Shown here: piece by piece, positions 31,725 through 41,960 of the stretch
Numbering within the stretch: the stretch's first letter is position 1
Layout of the letters: every line of letters begins with the position of its first letter
NCBI GenBank assembly: GCA_964419145.1
Contig: CAYQOM010000003.1
Location: 62,001-126,000, forward strand
Reading direction: 5' to 3'
DNA from: UBA2336 sp964419145
GTDB taxonomy: Bacteria > Bacteroidota > Bacteroidia > Cytophagales > Cyclobacteriaceae
DNA length: 64,000 bases
Position numbers and translations under genes: made by a program
The notes under the pieces: model-generated
Seen by the model: only the letters and a program-made list of their open reading frames with translations
Database searches by the model: none
What the model was told of the DNA's origin: nothing

Positions 31725-32506
31725 TGGCAACGCTTGAACAAAAAATGAATCGGTTGTTTATTATCCTTTGCGGGATATTTCTAACCAATGCGCTTTTGGC
31801 CGAGATGATCGGTACAAAAATCTTCTCGGCCGAATCAACCGTTGGGCTGAACCCGGCAAACCTGAACATCCTTGGCTTTGTCATGGATTTCAACCTGACA
31901 GCCGGTGTGGTCATTTGGCCGATTGTGTTCATCACTACCGACCTGATCAATGAATACTTCGGCAAACCCGGTGTTAAACGCATCAGCTACCTCACGGCCA
32001 TTTTAATTGCATACAGTTTTATCGTGATCTTCTTCGCGATTGAACTTCCCCCTGCCGAATGGTGGCTCGATGCCAACAGCAGAGACGCACAAGGAAATCC
32101 GTTCAACATCAATTTTGCATTTGGAAAAATTTTTGGTCAGGGATTACGGATTATAGTTGGCTCATTAACAGCATTTCTGATCGGTCAATTGGTTGATGTT
32201 TTTGTGTTTCAACGATTGCGAAAGTTCACCGGTCCGAAAATGTTATGGCTCAGAGCAACAGGCTCAACGCTGGTATCGCAACTGGTGGATAGTTTTGTGG
32301 TGCTTTTTATCGCTTTTTATGGGATATTCTCAAACACCCAAATTCTTGCCATAGGCATTACCAATTACATCTATAAGTTTTTGATTGCCATTGCGCTTAC
32401 TCCTGTAATCTATTTGGGTCATGGAATCATCGACCGGTACTTGGGCAAAGATCAAGCTGATAAGATCTCAGATGAAGCCGCTGAACAGAGTAAAGGATTT
32501 TTTTAA
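31724..32506 (+). CDS. Queuosine-precursor transporter (YhhQ/VUT family)
   Basis: 260 residues with six hydrophobic segments and the family signature VVIWPIVFITTDLINEYFG (about 65-85). The N-terminal AEMIGTKIF segment also fits. YhhQ-type proteins import preQ1/preQ0 for the tRNA modification queuosine. It overlaps the rnz stop by one base. It converges on the TrmH gene at 32514. Confidence 0.92.
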   Translation: MATLEQKMNRLFIILCGIFLTNALLAEMIGTKIFSAESTVGLNPANLNILGFVMDFNLTAGVVIWPIVFITTDLINEYFGKPGVKRISYLTAILIAYSFIVIFFAIELPPAEWWLDANSRDAQGNPFNINFAFGKIFGQGLRIIVGSLTAFLIGQLVDVFVFQRLRKFTGPKMLWLRATGSTLVSQLVDSFVVLFIAFYGIFSNTQILAIGITNYIYKFLIAIALTPVIYLGHGIIDRYLGKDQADKISDEAAEQSKGFF

Positions 32507-32513
32507 AATAAGC

Positions 32514-33257
32514 TTACTTACGCCTTCTGATATTATCACAGATAACAGCCGTGGCTACACCCGCATTTAATGACTCGGCCTTCCCATAGCGGGGTATGGA
32601 TATCTTCTTCGTTACAAATTGCTCAACCGCTTGTGAAATGCCATGCGCCTCGTTGCCAACAACAATCAATCCACCAGAACCAAAGTTTACGCGATGCACA
32701 TCCTCACCCGACAAAAATGCTCCGTAAACAGGCAATCTGGATGTTGAAAGAAATTCAGGAAGATTGGTATAGTACACCGGAATTCGCGTAAAGGATCCTT
32801 TACTGGAGTGGAGCACTTTTGGGTTATACAACTCTGCTGTTTCATCGGAAGCAATAACCGCTTTAATTCCATACCAATCGGCTATACGAATAATGGTACC
32901 GAGGTTACCCGGATCGCGGATGTCATCCAGCACAAGCGCAAAATCCGATGCGGTTAAGGCAGGCGCAACATTTGGTTTACACCTTGCAATAGCCAACGCA
33001 CCATCGTTTGTGCGATACTCACCCAGTGTGGCAAGCACCTCTGGGGTAACCTCAATTACTTCACCTGAAAATGCGTTTGACCTGGAGCGTAGTTGCTCGA
33101 AAAATGAAGGTGTTCCAAGCACAACTTCAGTGGCATAATCGGAGTCGAGCAATTCCAGCACTGTCTTTGCCCCTTCCACTACAAACCGTTGTTCCAGTTG
33201 TCGGTATTTCTTTACTTGCAGAGATTTAATGTACTTAATCCGGGCTTTTGAAAGCAT
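32514..33257 (-). CDS. SpoU/TrmH-family RNA 2'-O-methyltransferase
   Basis: 247 residues: an N-terminal RNA-binding substrate domain (1-95) and a knotted SPOUT domain. Characteristic segments are LDDIRDPGNLGTIIRIADW (about 110-127), the IVVGNEAHGIS motif near 195 and IPRYGKAESLNAGVATAV near 222. It methylates a ribose in rRNA or tRNA; the exact nucleotide is not readable. It starts facing the outer-membrane gene at 33268. Confidence 0.92.
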   Translation of the reverse strand: MLSKARIKYIKSLQVKKYRQLEQRFVVEGAKTVLELLDSDYATEVVLGTPSFFEQLRSRSNAFSGEVIEVTPEVLATLGEYRTNDGALAIARCKPNVAPALTASDFALVLDDIRDPGNLGTIIRIADWYGIKAVIASDETAELYNPKVLHSSKGSFTRIPVYYTNLPEFLSTSRLPVYGAFLSGEDVHRVNFGSGGLIVVGNEAHGISQAVEQFVTKKISIPRYGKAESLNAGVATAVICDNIRRRK

Positions 33258-33267
33258 TTGTTTAACC

Positions 33268-35727
33268 TTGGTATTCGCGAAAATTAGATATTATTTTTTG
33301 ATCCTCATCGGTTTTACGATGTTACAAGGATGCCTTGGAACCAGGCATTTGGGTAAAGATCAAAAAATGCTGCTTAAGCAACGCATAGAAGCCCCTAAAA
33401 GCGTGAGCACCAGTCCCCTGAAAGACCTCTATGCCCAACCCACCAATAAGAAATTTCTGGGCATGCGCATACACAGCCTCGTGGCCATGTACTACTTCGG
33501 AAAAAAGCGCTTCAAACCGGCCAAAATTGAAAAGAAAATAACCCGAACAGAGACAGAATTCGATGCAAAAATAGAAAAGGCTAAAACTGAAAAGAAGGTA
33601 GCCAATCTTCAGTTTAAAAAGCAACGTAAAACCACCTCCCTCAAAGAGAAACTGACCAATGGAAACATTTGGATGAAATGGGGAGAGCCGGTAAGTGTCT
33701 ACGATACTGCAAACGTTCAGCTAACAGCCGAAAGGTTTAAAGATTATTTATTCAATCATGGTTATTTTAAAAATCAAGTGTTAACACGCACCTCAACGGA
33801 AGGCCGCAAGCTGGTATCAGTTGTATACGAAGTGATTCCCGGTCCTTTGTATCGGATAGATTCCATCATGTACCGCATTCCAGATTCTGCGCTGTACGCC
33901 TTGACCATGAAATCACTCCCGGCAAGTCACCTGAAACGTGGCAATCCATACGATCAGGATAATTTTTCGCGTGAACGTGAACGCATCGATTTATTGTTTA
34001 AGGAAAACGGGTATTATGATTTCAGTAGGCAATACGTAGAGTTCGATGTTGACACAGCCTTTCGTGAAGGACATAATGTTGGGGTGCTCATGATTATCAG
34101 CGAACCAGCAAAACGGGGCTATCATAAAAAGTTTATTATTGATGAGGTGCACTTTACCCCGGATGCGGGGGTAAGTTTACCGGGCGTAACCCGAACCACG
34201 CAGCACTATCGTGGAACTGACTTCGAGTACTATGAGCGCTTGTACAGTGCCAAAATTCTAAGCCAACGTATTTTTATTAAACCGGGTGAACATTATAGTC
34301 GCGATAAAACATTCAACACACAACGGCAACTTGCCAACCTCGATAATTTTAAATTTGTAAACATCAACTACGATACAACAGGCGGTAAATTCATAGCCAA
34401 TATTTTCACCAACCCACTGGATCGCTATCAATGGTCGAACGAAGTGGGCGTTAACGTAACACAAGGATTTCCAGGTCCATTCTATAATATCAATTTTAAA
34501 AAGCGAAACATTTTTAAAGGACTCGAGAACTTTGAAATAAACGGACGGATTGGGTATGAAGGAGTTGCTTCTGCCACAGCATCCAGCAACATTTATCAAA
34601 GCGTGGAAGCCGGTATAAACGCCTCTATAACGTTTCCTCAATTTTTATTTCCTCTGAAAGAAGAAACACGTTACAACCTGGGAAGAATAAACCCGCGAAC
34701 CCGGGCAACACTCGGATACAATTACACTAATCGCCCAGAATACAAACGATCAGCCACAACTTTCAATTACGTGTACAGTTGGGAGAACCTGCGCATACGC
34801 AGATTTGAGTTTACATTAAACAACCTTAGCATTATCAACTCCAAACTGGATCCTGCATTCGATCAGGTGTTGTCAGAATTATTCACCAATGAAGGCAATA
34901 CACTTTTCCGAACATTTGAACCTTCGTTTGTCAGCAGCATGATATTTTCTATGACCTGGAATCACCGGAATTACGGTAACCTGGAAGAGAGTTCGAATTT
35001 TTTCAGGTGGTCGGTAGAAAGTGGCGGAACCCTGCAAAATCTGATTAACTATCGCATCATTGAACGAAATGGCCTGAAGTCGTTTCGTTACATTCGGGTA
35101 AATGCTGATTTCAGAAGACTAAGCGTCATCGATAAAAATACCATACTTGCTTACCGCATCAATGGCGGGGTTGGTATTTCATATGACGAAAACAAAGTAC
35201 TGCCATATGAAAAGTACTTCTTTGCCGGAGGAAGTAACAGTGTGCGGGCCTGGCGACCACGAAGACTTGGGCCGGGAAGCTACCGACCACGCGAAAGTGC
35301 GGACCCCGATCAGGATGGCTTGTACGATTACCGGTTTGAACAACCGGGAGACGTTTTATTGGAGGCCAGTGTAGAACTACGCAGAAAACTTTTCGGCTTT
35401 GTAGAAGGTGCCGTATTTGTGGATGCCGGAAACGTGTGGACCATTGAACCGCGTATCATCCGCGATGCCGATGACAACATCATTGAAAATGGAAACTCCC
35501 AATTCAAAATCAATCAGTTCTACAAAGAGTTTGGCGTGGGCACCGGGTTCGGTTTACGTTTTAACTTTTCATTCCTAATCCTTCGTTTCGATGTAGGATT
35601 GAAAGCGTATGATCCGGGCCGACCAGAAGGCGAACGGTTTGTATTGAATAAAATTAAATTTCTCAGACCGTTTGGTACAGACCGAGAACCAGTTATCTAC
35701 AATGTGGGGGTAGGTTTCCCCTTCTGA
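33268..35727 (+). CDS. BamA/TamA-type outer-membrane beta-barrel protein (lipoprotein-like signal)
   Basis: About 819 residues if started at the TTG at 33268, which gives a signal ending in a lipobox (TMLQGC). An ATG at 33229 in the same frame would overlap the methyltransferase gene. Periplasmic POTRA-like repeats (about 90-340) are followed by a C-terminal surface-antigen/Bac_surface_Ag barrel ending in aromatic strands (NVGVGFPF). Typical barrel segments include YFFAGGSNSVRAWRPRRLGPG. It probably inserts or exports outer-membrane proteins. It is distinct from canonical BamA in having a lipoprotein-type signal. Confidence 0.88.
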   Translation: MVFAKIRYYFLILIGFTMLQGCLGTRHLGKDQKMLLKQRIEAPKSVSTSPLKDLYAQPTNKKFLGMRIHSLVAMYYFGKKRFKPAKIEKKITRTETEFDAKIEKAKTEKKVANLQFKKQRKTTSLKEKLTNGNIWMKWGEPVSVYDTANVQLTAERFKDYLFNHGYFKNQVLTRTSTEGRKLVSVVYEVIPGPLYRIDSIMYRIPDSALYALTMKSLPASHLKRGNPYDQDNFSRERERIDLLFKENGYYDFSRQYVEFDVDTAFREGHNVGVLMIISEPAKRGYHKKFIIDEVHFTPDAGVSLPGVTRTTQHYRGTDFEYYERLYSAKILSQRIFIKPGEHYSRDKTFNTQRQLANLDNFKFVNINYDTTGGKFIANIFTNPLDRYQWSNEVGVNVTQGFPGPFYNINFKKRNIFKGLENFEINGRIGYEGVASATASSNIYQSVEAGINASITFPQFLFPLKEETRYNLGRINPRTRATLGYNYTNRPEYKRSATTFNYVYSWENLRIRRFEFTLNNLSIINSKLDPAFDQVLSELFTNEGNTLFRTFEPSFVSSMIFSMTWNHRNYGNLEESSNFFRWSVESGGTLQNLINYRIIERNGLKSFRYIRVNADFRRLSVIDKNTILAYRINGGVGISYDENKVLPYEKYFFAGGSNSVRAWRPRRLGPGSYRPRESADPDQDGLYDYRFEQPGDVLLEASVELRRKLFGFVEGAVFVDAGNVWTIEPRIIRDADDNIIENGNSQFKINQFYKEFGVGTGFGLRFNFSFLILRFDVGLKAYDPGRPEGERFVLNKIKFLRPFGTDREPVIYNVGVGFPF

Positions 35728-35729
35728 TC

Positions 35730-37829
35730 TCAATACCTGAACAATTCCTCTAATGCATTCGCCACCTTCTCTGCATTAGGCAACATCATTTTCTCAAGAT
35801 CAACGTTAAGTGGTACTGCCGGCAAATTAGCTGCGCCTAATGTCCACACAGGGGCATCCAGGTACCTGAAGCATTCGCGTTGAATTCTTCCAGCCAACGA
35901 TTCAGCAAACGAGTTCAATAAGGGTTCTTCAGTTAATACAAAAGCGCGATTATGTTTTAACACGGATGCCTTCACTCCTTCCCAGTCCAGCGGGTTTAGT
36001 GTACGCAAATCCAGAATCTCTACCTGCCCTGCAAACGACTTGCTAGCTTCTTTTGCCCAATACACACCCATGCCATACGTAATGATTACAGCAGATTCAC
36101 CGCTTTCAATTTTCTCCTGATTAGCCTCCTGAACAATGCGAGCCTTGCCCAACGGAATCATATAATTCTCATCCGGCTCCAGAGTCTTAGCATCCAACGT
36201 TCCAGGCACCTTGCTCCAATACAACCCTTTATGTTCCAACAGCACTACCGGATTTGGATCATAGAAGGAAGCCTTCAACAATCCCTTCATATCCGCAGCA
36301 TTGGACGGATACACCACTTTGATGCCGCGTATCGTGAGCAACGTTGATTCCACACTACCCGAATGATACGGACCACCACCCCCATATGCACCTATCGGCA
36401 CACGTATTAAGGATTGTATCGGAAATTTTCCTTTCGACAGGTAACAACTTTTTGAAAGTTCTTCAACCAGTTGATTGATACCCGGCCATATGTAATCGGC
36501 AAACTGAATTTCAACAATGGGCTTTGCCCCCACGGCCGACATACCCGCGGTTGAACCGACAATGTAAGCCTCCTGGATAGGCGTATTGAACACGCGGTGA
36601 TCGCCATATTTTTCAGCTAACGTAGCGGCCTCACGAAAAACACCGCCCAACCTGCGGCCAACATCTTGTCCGTAAAACAACGCCTCAGGATGCTTGCGCA
36701 GAATTTCATCCACCGCATGCAAGGCAGCATCCACCATAATGATTTTCTCTGCGCCTTTTGGTGCACGCACTCCTGTTTCTTCTGTGACCGGTGTAGGTGC
36801 AAATTCATGCGAATCATATTCGGATGTATCCGGATCAGCGGCTGCCAACGCTTGCTCATAATCGCGCTTTACTTTTTCAGCCGCTTCCTTTCGGGTATCG
36901 CTTAACGTTTTTTCCGTTTCGCCATGCTTTTTAAGATAGTGCTCAAACTTTACAATCGGATCATCTTTTTGATGTGCTTCCAGGTCTTCACCACGATACC
37001 ATTCCCTGCGCACTCCGGAAGTATGATGCCCGAGCAACGGACATTTGGCATGCACCAAAATCGGAGCACGATTCTTACGCACATAAGCGATGGCTTTCTT
37101 CATGCCTTCGTATGAATCAACAAAGTCGGAACCATCTACGCGCATGCGTTGCATGCCTTTGAAGCCGGCCGCATATTCATACGCATCCATGGCACGCATT
37201 TCATCACCGGTTGCTGAAATACCCCAACCATTATCTTGAACCAAATAAATAATTGGCATTTGTTTCAACACCGCCATCTGAAAAGCTTCTGCCACTTCAC
37301 CTTCCGTTACTGAGCCATCACCCAGCGAACAGAGTACAACAGGTTTCTGTTTTGAGTTTGCTAAATTTTGTGACTCCAAATAAGCAATGCCTTGTGCCAT
37401 ACCCGTGGCGGGGATGGCCTGCATGCCTGTGGCTGAACTTTGATGAGGAATTATAGGAAAGCCTTCGCGCTTGAGTGAAGGGTGACCGTAATAGGATCTA
37501 CCACCGGAGAAGGGATCATCGCGCTTGGCCATCAATTGAAGCATCAGCTCATACGGCTGCATGCCGATCGCCAACAAAATGGATTCATCCCGGTAATATA
37601 AGGAAGCATAATCCCACGCCTTTAATTGCAACCCAGTAGCCAACTGAATGGCTTCGTGCCCGCGTGATGTACTGTGAACGTATTTGCTACAAATTTCCCG
37701 ATTCTCATCATAGGTTTCTGCCATCCTTCTGGCGGTGCACATCAACGCATACGCCTTCAGCAAAACAGCCCGGTCAATACCCGTTTTTTTGGTCATTTTC
37801 CGCTCCTTCACTTGCTCCATTTCGGCCAT
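35730..37829 (-). CDS. Fused alpha/beta 2-oxoacid (branched-chain or pyruvate-type) dehydrogenase E1
   Basis: 699 residues joining the two E1 subunits in one chain. The alpha half (about 15-345) has the ThDP motif GDGSVTEGEVAEAFQMAV...NGWG. The beta half (about 375-699) has VGRRLGGVFR, IVEIQFADYIWPGINQL and HSGSVES. The enzyme decarboxylates a 2-oxoacid and passes the acyl group to lipoyl-E2. Single-chain fusions of this sort are common in Bacteroidota. Which oxoacid is used is not clear. It is not adjacent to E2 or E3 genes in this window. Confidence 0.92.
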   Translation of the reverse strand: MAEMEQVKERKMTKKTGIDRAVLLKAYALMCTARRMAETYDENREICSKYVHSTSRGHEAIQLATGLQLKAWDYASLYYRDESILLAIGMQPYELMLQLMAKRDDPFSGGRSYYGHPSLKREGFPIIPHQSSATGMQAIPATGMAQGIAYLESQNLANSKQKPVVLCSLGDGSVTEGEVAEAFQMAVLKQMPIIYLVQDNGWGISATGDEMRAMDAYEYAAGFKGMQRMRVDGSDFVDSYEGMKKAIAYVRKNRAPILVHAKCPLLGHHTSGVRREWYRGEDLEAHQKDDPIVKFEHYLKKHGETEKTLSDTRKEAAEKVKRDYEQALAAADPDTSEYDSHEFAPTPVTEETGVRAPKGAEKIIMVDAALHAVDEILRKHPEALFYGQDVGRRLGGVFREAATLAEKYGDHRVFNTPIQEAYIVGSTAGMSAVGAKPIVEIQFADYIWPGINQLVEELSKSCYLSKGKFPIQSLIRVPIGAYGGGGPYHSGSVESTLLTIRGIKVVYPSNAADMKGLLKASFYDPNPVVLLEHKGLYWSKVPGTLDAKTLEPDENYMIPLGKARIVQEANQEKIESGESAVIITYGMGVYWAKEASKSFAGQVEILDLRTLNPLDWEGVKASVLKHNRAFVLTEEPLLNSFAESLAGRIQRECFRYLDAPVWTLGAANLPAVPLNVDLEKMMLPNAEKVANALEELFRY

Positions 37830-38002
37830 AATTTAGTTGATCAGGTTAAGGCTTAAAGATAACGATTTTGCGGTATTCAATCGGTTGAAATTACCGGGGA
37901 TAATGATAAAGATCATGCGGAAGCATGACCGGACTCATAGTTTTTTAAGAAGTGCGAATGCACCTTCGTCTCAGTAAAAAATAAAAGTTCTTAATTTAAA
38001 AT

Positions 38003-38010
38003 AAAGGAGG
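38003..38010 (+). promoter_or_regulatory. Unusually strong Shine-Dalgarno before hsp20
   Basis: AAAGGAGG lies 5 bases before the hsp20 ATG. Most genes in this window show no such sequence, as expected for Bacteroidota, so this canonical site stands out and suggests high translation. Confidence 0.7.
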
Positions 38011-38015
38011 TAGTT

Positions 38016-38456
38016 ATGACACTGCTTAAGTCACCGGTATTACCCAACTTGTTTACCGACAAGTGGCTGTCTGATTTCTTCGATAACGATCGGTTCTTTG
38101 ATGCAGACTGGATGAAAAGAATTCAGGTCGTTCCCGCAGTAAATGTAAAAGAACTGGAAAAAGGATTTGAAATTGAAATGGCCGTTCCTGGAATGACCAA
38201 AAAAGATTTCAACATTAACATTGAAAACGGAGTGCTGACCATCTTCACCGAAAAGAAAGAAGAGAAGGAAGAAAAAGAAGATGCTTACACCCGCAAAGAA
38301 TTCAATTACTCCAGCTTCACTCGCTCCTTCAACCTTCCGGAAAACATCAATCCGGAGAAAGTTGAAGCCCGCTATGAGGACGGTATGCTCAGGGTTATGA
38401 TTGCCAAAAAAGCACTCACCCCTGAAAAGCCCGTGAAGATGATTGAGGTTAAGTAA
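38016..38456 (+). CDS. Hsp20/alpha-crystallin small heat-shock protein
   Basis: 146 residues with the alpha-crystallin domain from about 45 to 135. It contains the A-x-x-x-n-G-v-L motif (RYEDGMLRVMIAKK) and a Glu/Lys-rich loop (EKKEEKEEKEDAY). The C-terminus EKPVKMIEVK includes a weak IxI-like tail. It binds unfolding proteins to stop aggregation. Expression may be strong: a canonical Shine-Dalgarno precedes it and an IR (TCATGC-ggaa-GCATGA, 37913-37928) lies about 90 bp upstream. A terminator follows. Confidence 0.95.
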   Translation: MTLLKSPVLPNLFTDKWLSDFFDNDRFFDADWMKRIQVVPAVNVKELEKGFEIEMAVPGMTKKDFNINIENGVLTIFTEKKEEKEEKEDAYTRKEFNYSSFTRSFNLPENINPEKVEARYEDGMLRVMIAKKALTPEKPVKMIEVK

Positions 38457-38567
38457 GTTGAACAGGTAAAACAAGTGCACATCCACCGCACGGTTTAACG
38501 GGATCACAAAGCATCCCAACCAGTCAACAAGGGGTACGGTTTGATTTGGTTATGTGCACACGTTTTG

Positions 38568-38598
38568 AGTCCCGGTGTTAGTGGCATCGGGACTTTTT
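38568..38598 (+). terminator. Intrinsic terminator after hsp20
   Basis: Stem AGTCCCGGTG / CATCGGGACT (38568-38577 and 38585-38594) with one G-T pair, followed by TTTTT. About 110 bp after the hsp20 stop. Confidence 0.85.
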
Positions 38599-38622
38599 AT
38601 TTATCAACACAATAAGACTGGA

Positions 38623-39564
38623 TCATTCCTCCTCCGTCAAATCATCCAAACTCGAAAACTTTTTTCCCAATCCGGAAACGGAAGCCACATTAAAAAAGCC
38701 AACCACTTTTTTTCCGGCAGGATTTACGTTTGCCACATTAGATGAAACGTTAGCCAGCGGAATGGCGAACAACTCGGCAAAACCACCGGGCCGATCGGTC
38801 TGGATCGCTACCTGTGTTAAAAAATCGAAAGAGGCTTCTGACAGCGAATGAATTTCAACATACAGCGAGTCACCTACCACATAAGGCGACAATAACTGAT
38901 CATCTTCATCCAGATCAAACGGATTGATGGCCGTACGGATGGGCGCAATAAAATAAGCACCGGTAAAATTGCCTCCGCGTGTAAAGCCTGCATCATAAGC
39001 CAGGTTAAGATCGGAAGGTTTATTCAACAATTGACCATTCTTAAACGTTTTGATCCAGTAACTATCACCCGGTTCTACCGGATCAAAAGCCCAGAACTCT
39101 GCAAGAAACAATTCATCAATAAACTGGTTTCCTTCTTCTCTTCTAAATGTAATGCTGTCGATAGCGGGAACTCGACCCATGCGGGTAATGGACTGATACG
39201 TCTCTCCCTCTGCCACCACGGTAAGCGTGTACGTAACACCGGTTTCACCAAACACCTCATCCACACCGGGTGTCCATGTATAATGACCCAGAGTAGCACT
39301 TTCTAAAAATACATACTCACTTCCATCGCTACCCTCAACGATTACTTGTGCACCCGAAACCCCAGGAGGTAACGACTGATCGAAATAGGGTTGCGTTTTG
39401 GTAAGCTTAATGACTTGCGGCTCAGGTTTATTGTTCACCCAGGCATCCACCACCAAAATAGGCTCTGCTGTTTGCAGGGTTGGATCAATCACTGTTTCAC
39501 AGGAAAACAGAATAAAGGAACCGAGGAGAAATATTATCGCTTTATTCAAATTATTCATACGCAT
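38623..39564 (-). CDS. DUF4249 lipoprotein partner of TonB receptor
   Basis: 313 residues with a lipoprotein signal ending FSCE. A DUF4249 domain follows (VDAWVNNKPEPQVIKLTKTQPYF, the PPGVSGAQVIV strand and VYTLTVVAEGETY-like strands). DUF4249 proteins are regularly encoded after TonB-dependent receptors in Bacteroidota, perhaps as surface lids or substrate-binding partners. The start shares one base with the receptor stop (TGATG). The substrate is unknown. Confidence 0.88.
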   Translation of the reverse strand: MRMNNLNKAIIFLLGSFILFSCETVIDPTLQTAEPILVVDAWVNNKPEPQVIKLTKTQPYFDQSLPPGVSGAQVIVEGSDGSEYVFLESATLGHYTWTPGVDEVFGETGVTYTLTVVAEGETYQSITRMGRVPAIDSITFRREEGNQFIDELFLAEFWAFDPVEPGDSYWIKTFKNGQLLNKPSDLNLAYDAGFTRGGNFTGAYFIAPIRTAINPFDLDEDDQLLSPYVVGDSLYVEIHSLSEASFDFLTQVAIQTDRPGGFAELFAIPLANVSSNVANVNPAGKKVVGFFNVASVSGLGKKFSSLDDLTEEE

Positions 39565-41960
39565 CAAAAATGAAAATTGTAAGAAATGGAAGGCACTACC
39601 GTACCGATAATGGATAGTTGTCGCGCCTGACTCTCAATGGCCTGACCCGATGGAATGCGTTCATCATTCTGCGCAAAGAAAATGGAGAACGGATTTTTAC
39701 GACCATACACATTATATAAACCAAATACCCAGTAGTCGGTATTCTTCCGCATCTTTCCTTTCCGGTTCACTTGCTTTCCTTCCAATCGCGCAGAAATATC
39801 CAACCGGTGAAAGGCAGGTAAGCGAACATTGTTGCGTGTTTCGTTGGCATTATATGGGATCAGGATATCCTGAATAATATATCGCGAGGTTGGAAACGTA
39901 GTAGGCGTACCCGTAACTAACGTAAAGTTGGCCGACAAGGAAACGCGTTTGGAGATATCATAGAACCCCGTGATTTTCAAATTATGCGTTTGATCAAAAC
40001 GTGCCGGGTACCATTCGCTATTGTTAATACCATCTATCTGAAGTTCGGATCGTCCCAACGTATAGGCAATCCATCCATTCAGCTTTCCGGTTTTCTTTTG
40101 CAGATAAAGTTCAAGTCCGTATGCCCGGGCATCACCACTTAACAAATCACCTTCCAGAAATTCATTGATTAACAAGTCAGCACCATCAATGTAATCGATT
40201 TGGTTTTGTGCGGTACGATAATAAAGCTCCGCTGAAAATTCGTACTCCTTTTCTTTACCTAAACCCCGGAAGTATCCAAGGGTATACTGATCGCCAATCT
40301 CAGGCTTGATATTTCTTGTGGTGGGTGTCCACACATCCAACGGATTTGAGGCTGTTGTATTGGAAATCAGATGTAAATATTGCGCCATGCGGATGTAACT
40401 TGCCTTGAAGGAAGAACTTGCTTCATTTACCTGCACCTTCACCGCTACACGAGGCTCCCAGTTTCCATAACTACTCGTTACTTCGCCCCTTCCAAATTGT
40501 GTTTGAGCTACCGGAAATCGTCTTACTCCGGCTGTGGTGTCGTTGTACGTGTATTGCGTACCCGGACCAAAACCCCAGAAGCGCGAGTAGCGCAAGCCGT
40601 ATTCTACAGAAAAAGTTTCGTTGATTTTTTGGTTGTTACTCAGGTACACAGCCGATTCCAGGTTGAATTTTTCAGGCAGGCTGATGTCAGTCACTTCACC
40701 GTTGGATGCACCGGACGCGTTGGCCGGCTCAAACGTATAGTACGTGCTTTCTACACCAAACGACACTTCGTTCTCGCTATTGATAAAATAACTGAAGCTG
40801 GGTTTGAACGTGTAATTGGTGATGGATGAATTCCATTTAAAATAATCACGGTCATCCTCACCGAACTTTAAGGCATAATCATACTTGCTGAAAATTCCGG
40901 ATACGTTTAAAAACAACCGGTCATTCAGGATTGAATTCCACCGTAAGGTTGCCGTATTGTTCCCCCACGAAAAACCTTGCTCCCGATCAAAAAAGAAATT
41001 ATCGCGGCCGCTGTATCCTGAAAGGTAAATGCGGTTGCGTTTGTTGATGTTGTAGTTCAGCTTTCCAGTAAGGTCATAAAAATTCAAACGCGCACCATCG
41101 CGCAACGCATCTACAAACGGTCGGGCGAGAATATCAATGTACGATCGCCTTGCCGCTACAATAAATGAACCTTCATTTTTGAACAAAGGGCCCTCCACCG
41201 ACAAACGACTGAAAATGGTACCAATGCCACCGTTCGCTTCGTACTCCTTATTATTTCCTTCTTTCATGCGCACATCCAGCAACGAGGCAATGCGCCCACC
41301 AAATTGTGCGGGTATGGCTCCCTTGTACAACTTAACATCCTTAACCGCATCGGGATTGAAAACCGAGAAGAACCCCAGCAAATGCGAAGAATTATAGACT
41401 GTGGCTTCGTCCAGTAAAATCAGGTTTTGGCCAACACTTCCACCCCGAACATTAAAGCCAGAAGCCCCCTCACCAACAGTGGTTACTCCGGGCAACTGCT
41501 GAATGCTTTTAATCACATCCACCTCACCCAAAAAAGCCGGAATCTTCGTTATCGTGGCAATGTCAATTTTATTCACGCTCATTTCAACGGCTTGCACGGG
41601 CGACATATCCTTTGATCCCGTGACCACAACCTCCTGCAATTGGCGGCTCTCCGAGATGAGCTCCAGATCAAGGCGCTGATTCTGCCTCAGGTCAACCGTT
41701 CGCAACTCGCGGTTATACCCCACGTACGAAAATTCAACCTCGTATTCGCCTGCGGCCACGGTGAGAGAGTAAAATCCATACACATTGGTGGTAGTTCCTG
41801 CACCCAGACTGCGGATGTAAACGGTTGCACCAATCAGTGCTTCCCCATCTGCAGCATCCTTCAGGTAGCCGCTCAGGGTCGCTTTATCCTGTGCTGAAAG
41901 TGGATATAAAAAAAACATAAATAAACTTACCAAGAGCCGGCTCAAAAACGGCTCCGTCAT
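39564..41960 (-). CDS. TonB-dependent outer-membrane receptor with carboxypeptidase-like N-terminus
   Basis: About 798 residues from the ATG at 41960. A signal peptide (MTEPFLSRLLVSLFMFFLYP) is followed by a CarboxypepD_reg-like domain (GYLKDAADGEALIGATVYI), a plug (about 100-220) and a 22-strand barrel. It would import a ligand with TonB energy; no pathway gene nearby shows which. The in-frame sequence above 41960 (to 42122) reads through a dispersed palindromic repeat, and the start codon itself lies in the repeat. DUF4249 follows immediately. Confidence 0.88.
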   Translation of the reverse strand: MTEPFLSRLLVSLFMFFLYPLSAQDKATLSGYLKDAADGEALIGATVYIRSLGAGTTTNVYGFYSLTVAAGEYEVEFSYVGYNRELRTVDLRQNQRLDLELISESRQLQEVVVTGSKDMSPVQAVEMSVNKIDIATITKIPAFLGEVDVIKSIQQLPGVTTVGEGASGFNVRGGSVGQNLILLDEATVYNSSHLLGFFSVFNPDAVKDVKLYKGAIPAQFGGRIASLLDVRMKEGNNKEYEANGGIGTIFSRLSVEGPLFKNEGSFIVAARRSYIDILARPFVDALRDGARLNFYDLTGKLNYNINKRNRIYLSGYSGRDNFFFDREQGFSWGNNTATLRWNSILNDRLFLNVSGIFSKYDYALKFGEDDRDYFKWNSSITNYTFKPSFSYFINSENEVSFGVESTYYTFEPANASGASNGEVTDISLPEKFNLESAVYLSNNQKINETFSVEYGLRYSRFWGFGPGTQYTYNDTTAGVRRFPVAQTQFGRGEVTSSYGNWEPRVAVKVQVNEASSSFKASYIRMAQYLHLISNTTASNPLDVWTPTTRNIKPEIGDQYTLGYFRGLGKEKEYEFSAELYYRTAQNQIDYIDGADLLINEFLEGDLLSGDARAYGLELYLQKKTGKLNGWIAYTLGRSELQIDGINNSEWYPARFDQTHNLKITGFYDISKRVSLSANFTLVTGTPTTFPTSRYIIQDILIPYNANETRNNVRLPAFHRLDISARLEGKQVNRKGKMRKNTDYWVFGLYNVYGRKNPFSIFFAQNDERIPSGQAIESQARQLSIIGTVVPSISYNFHF

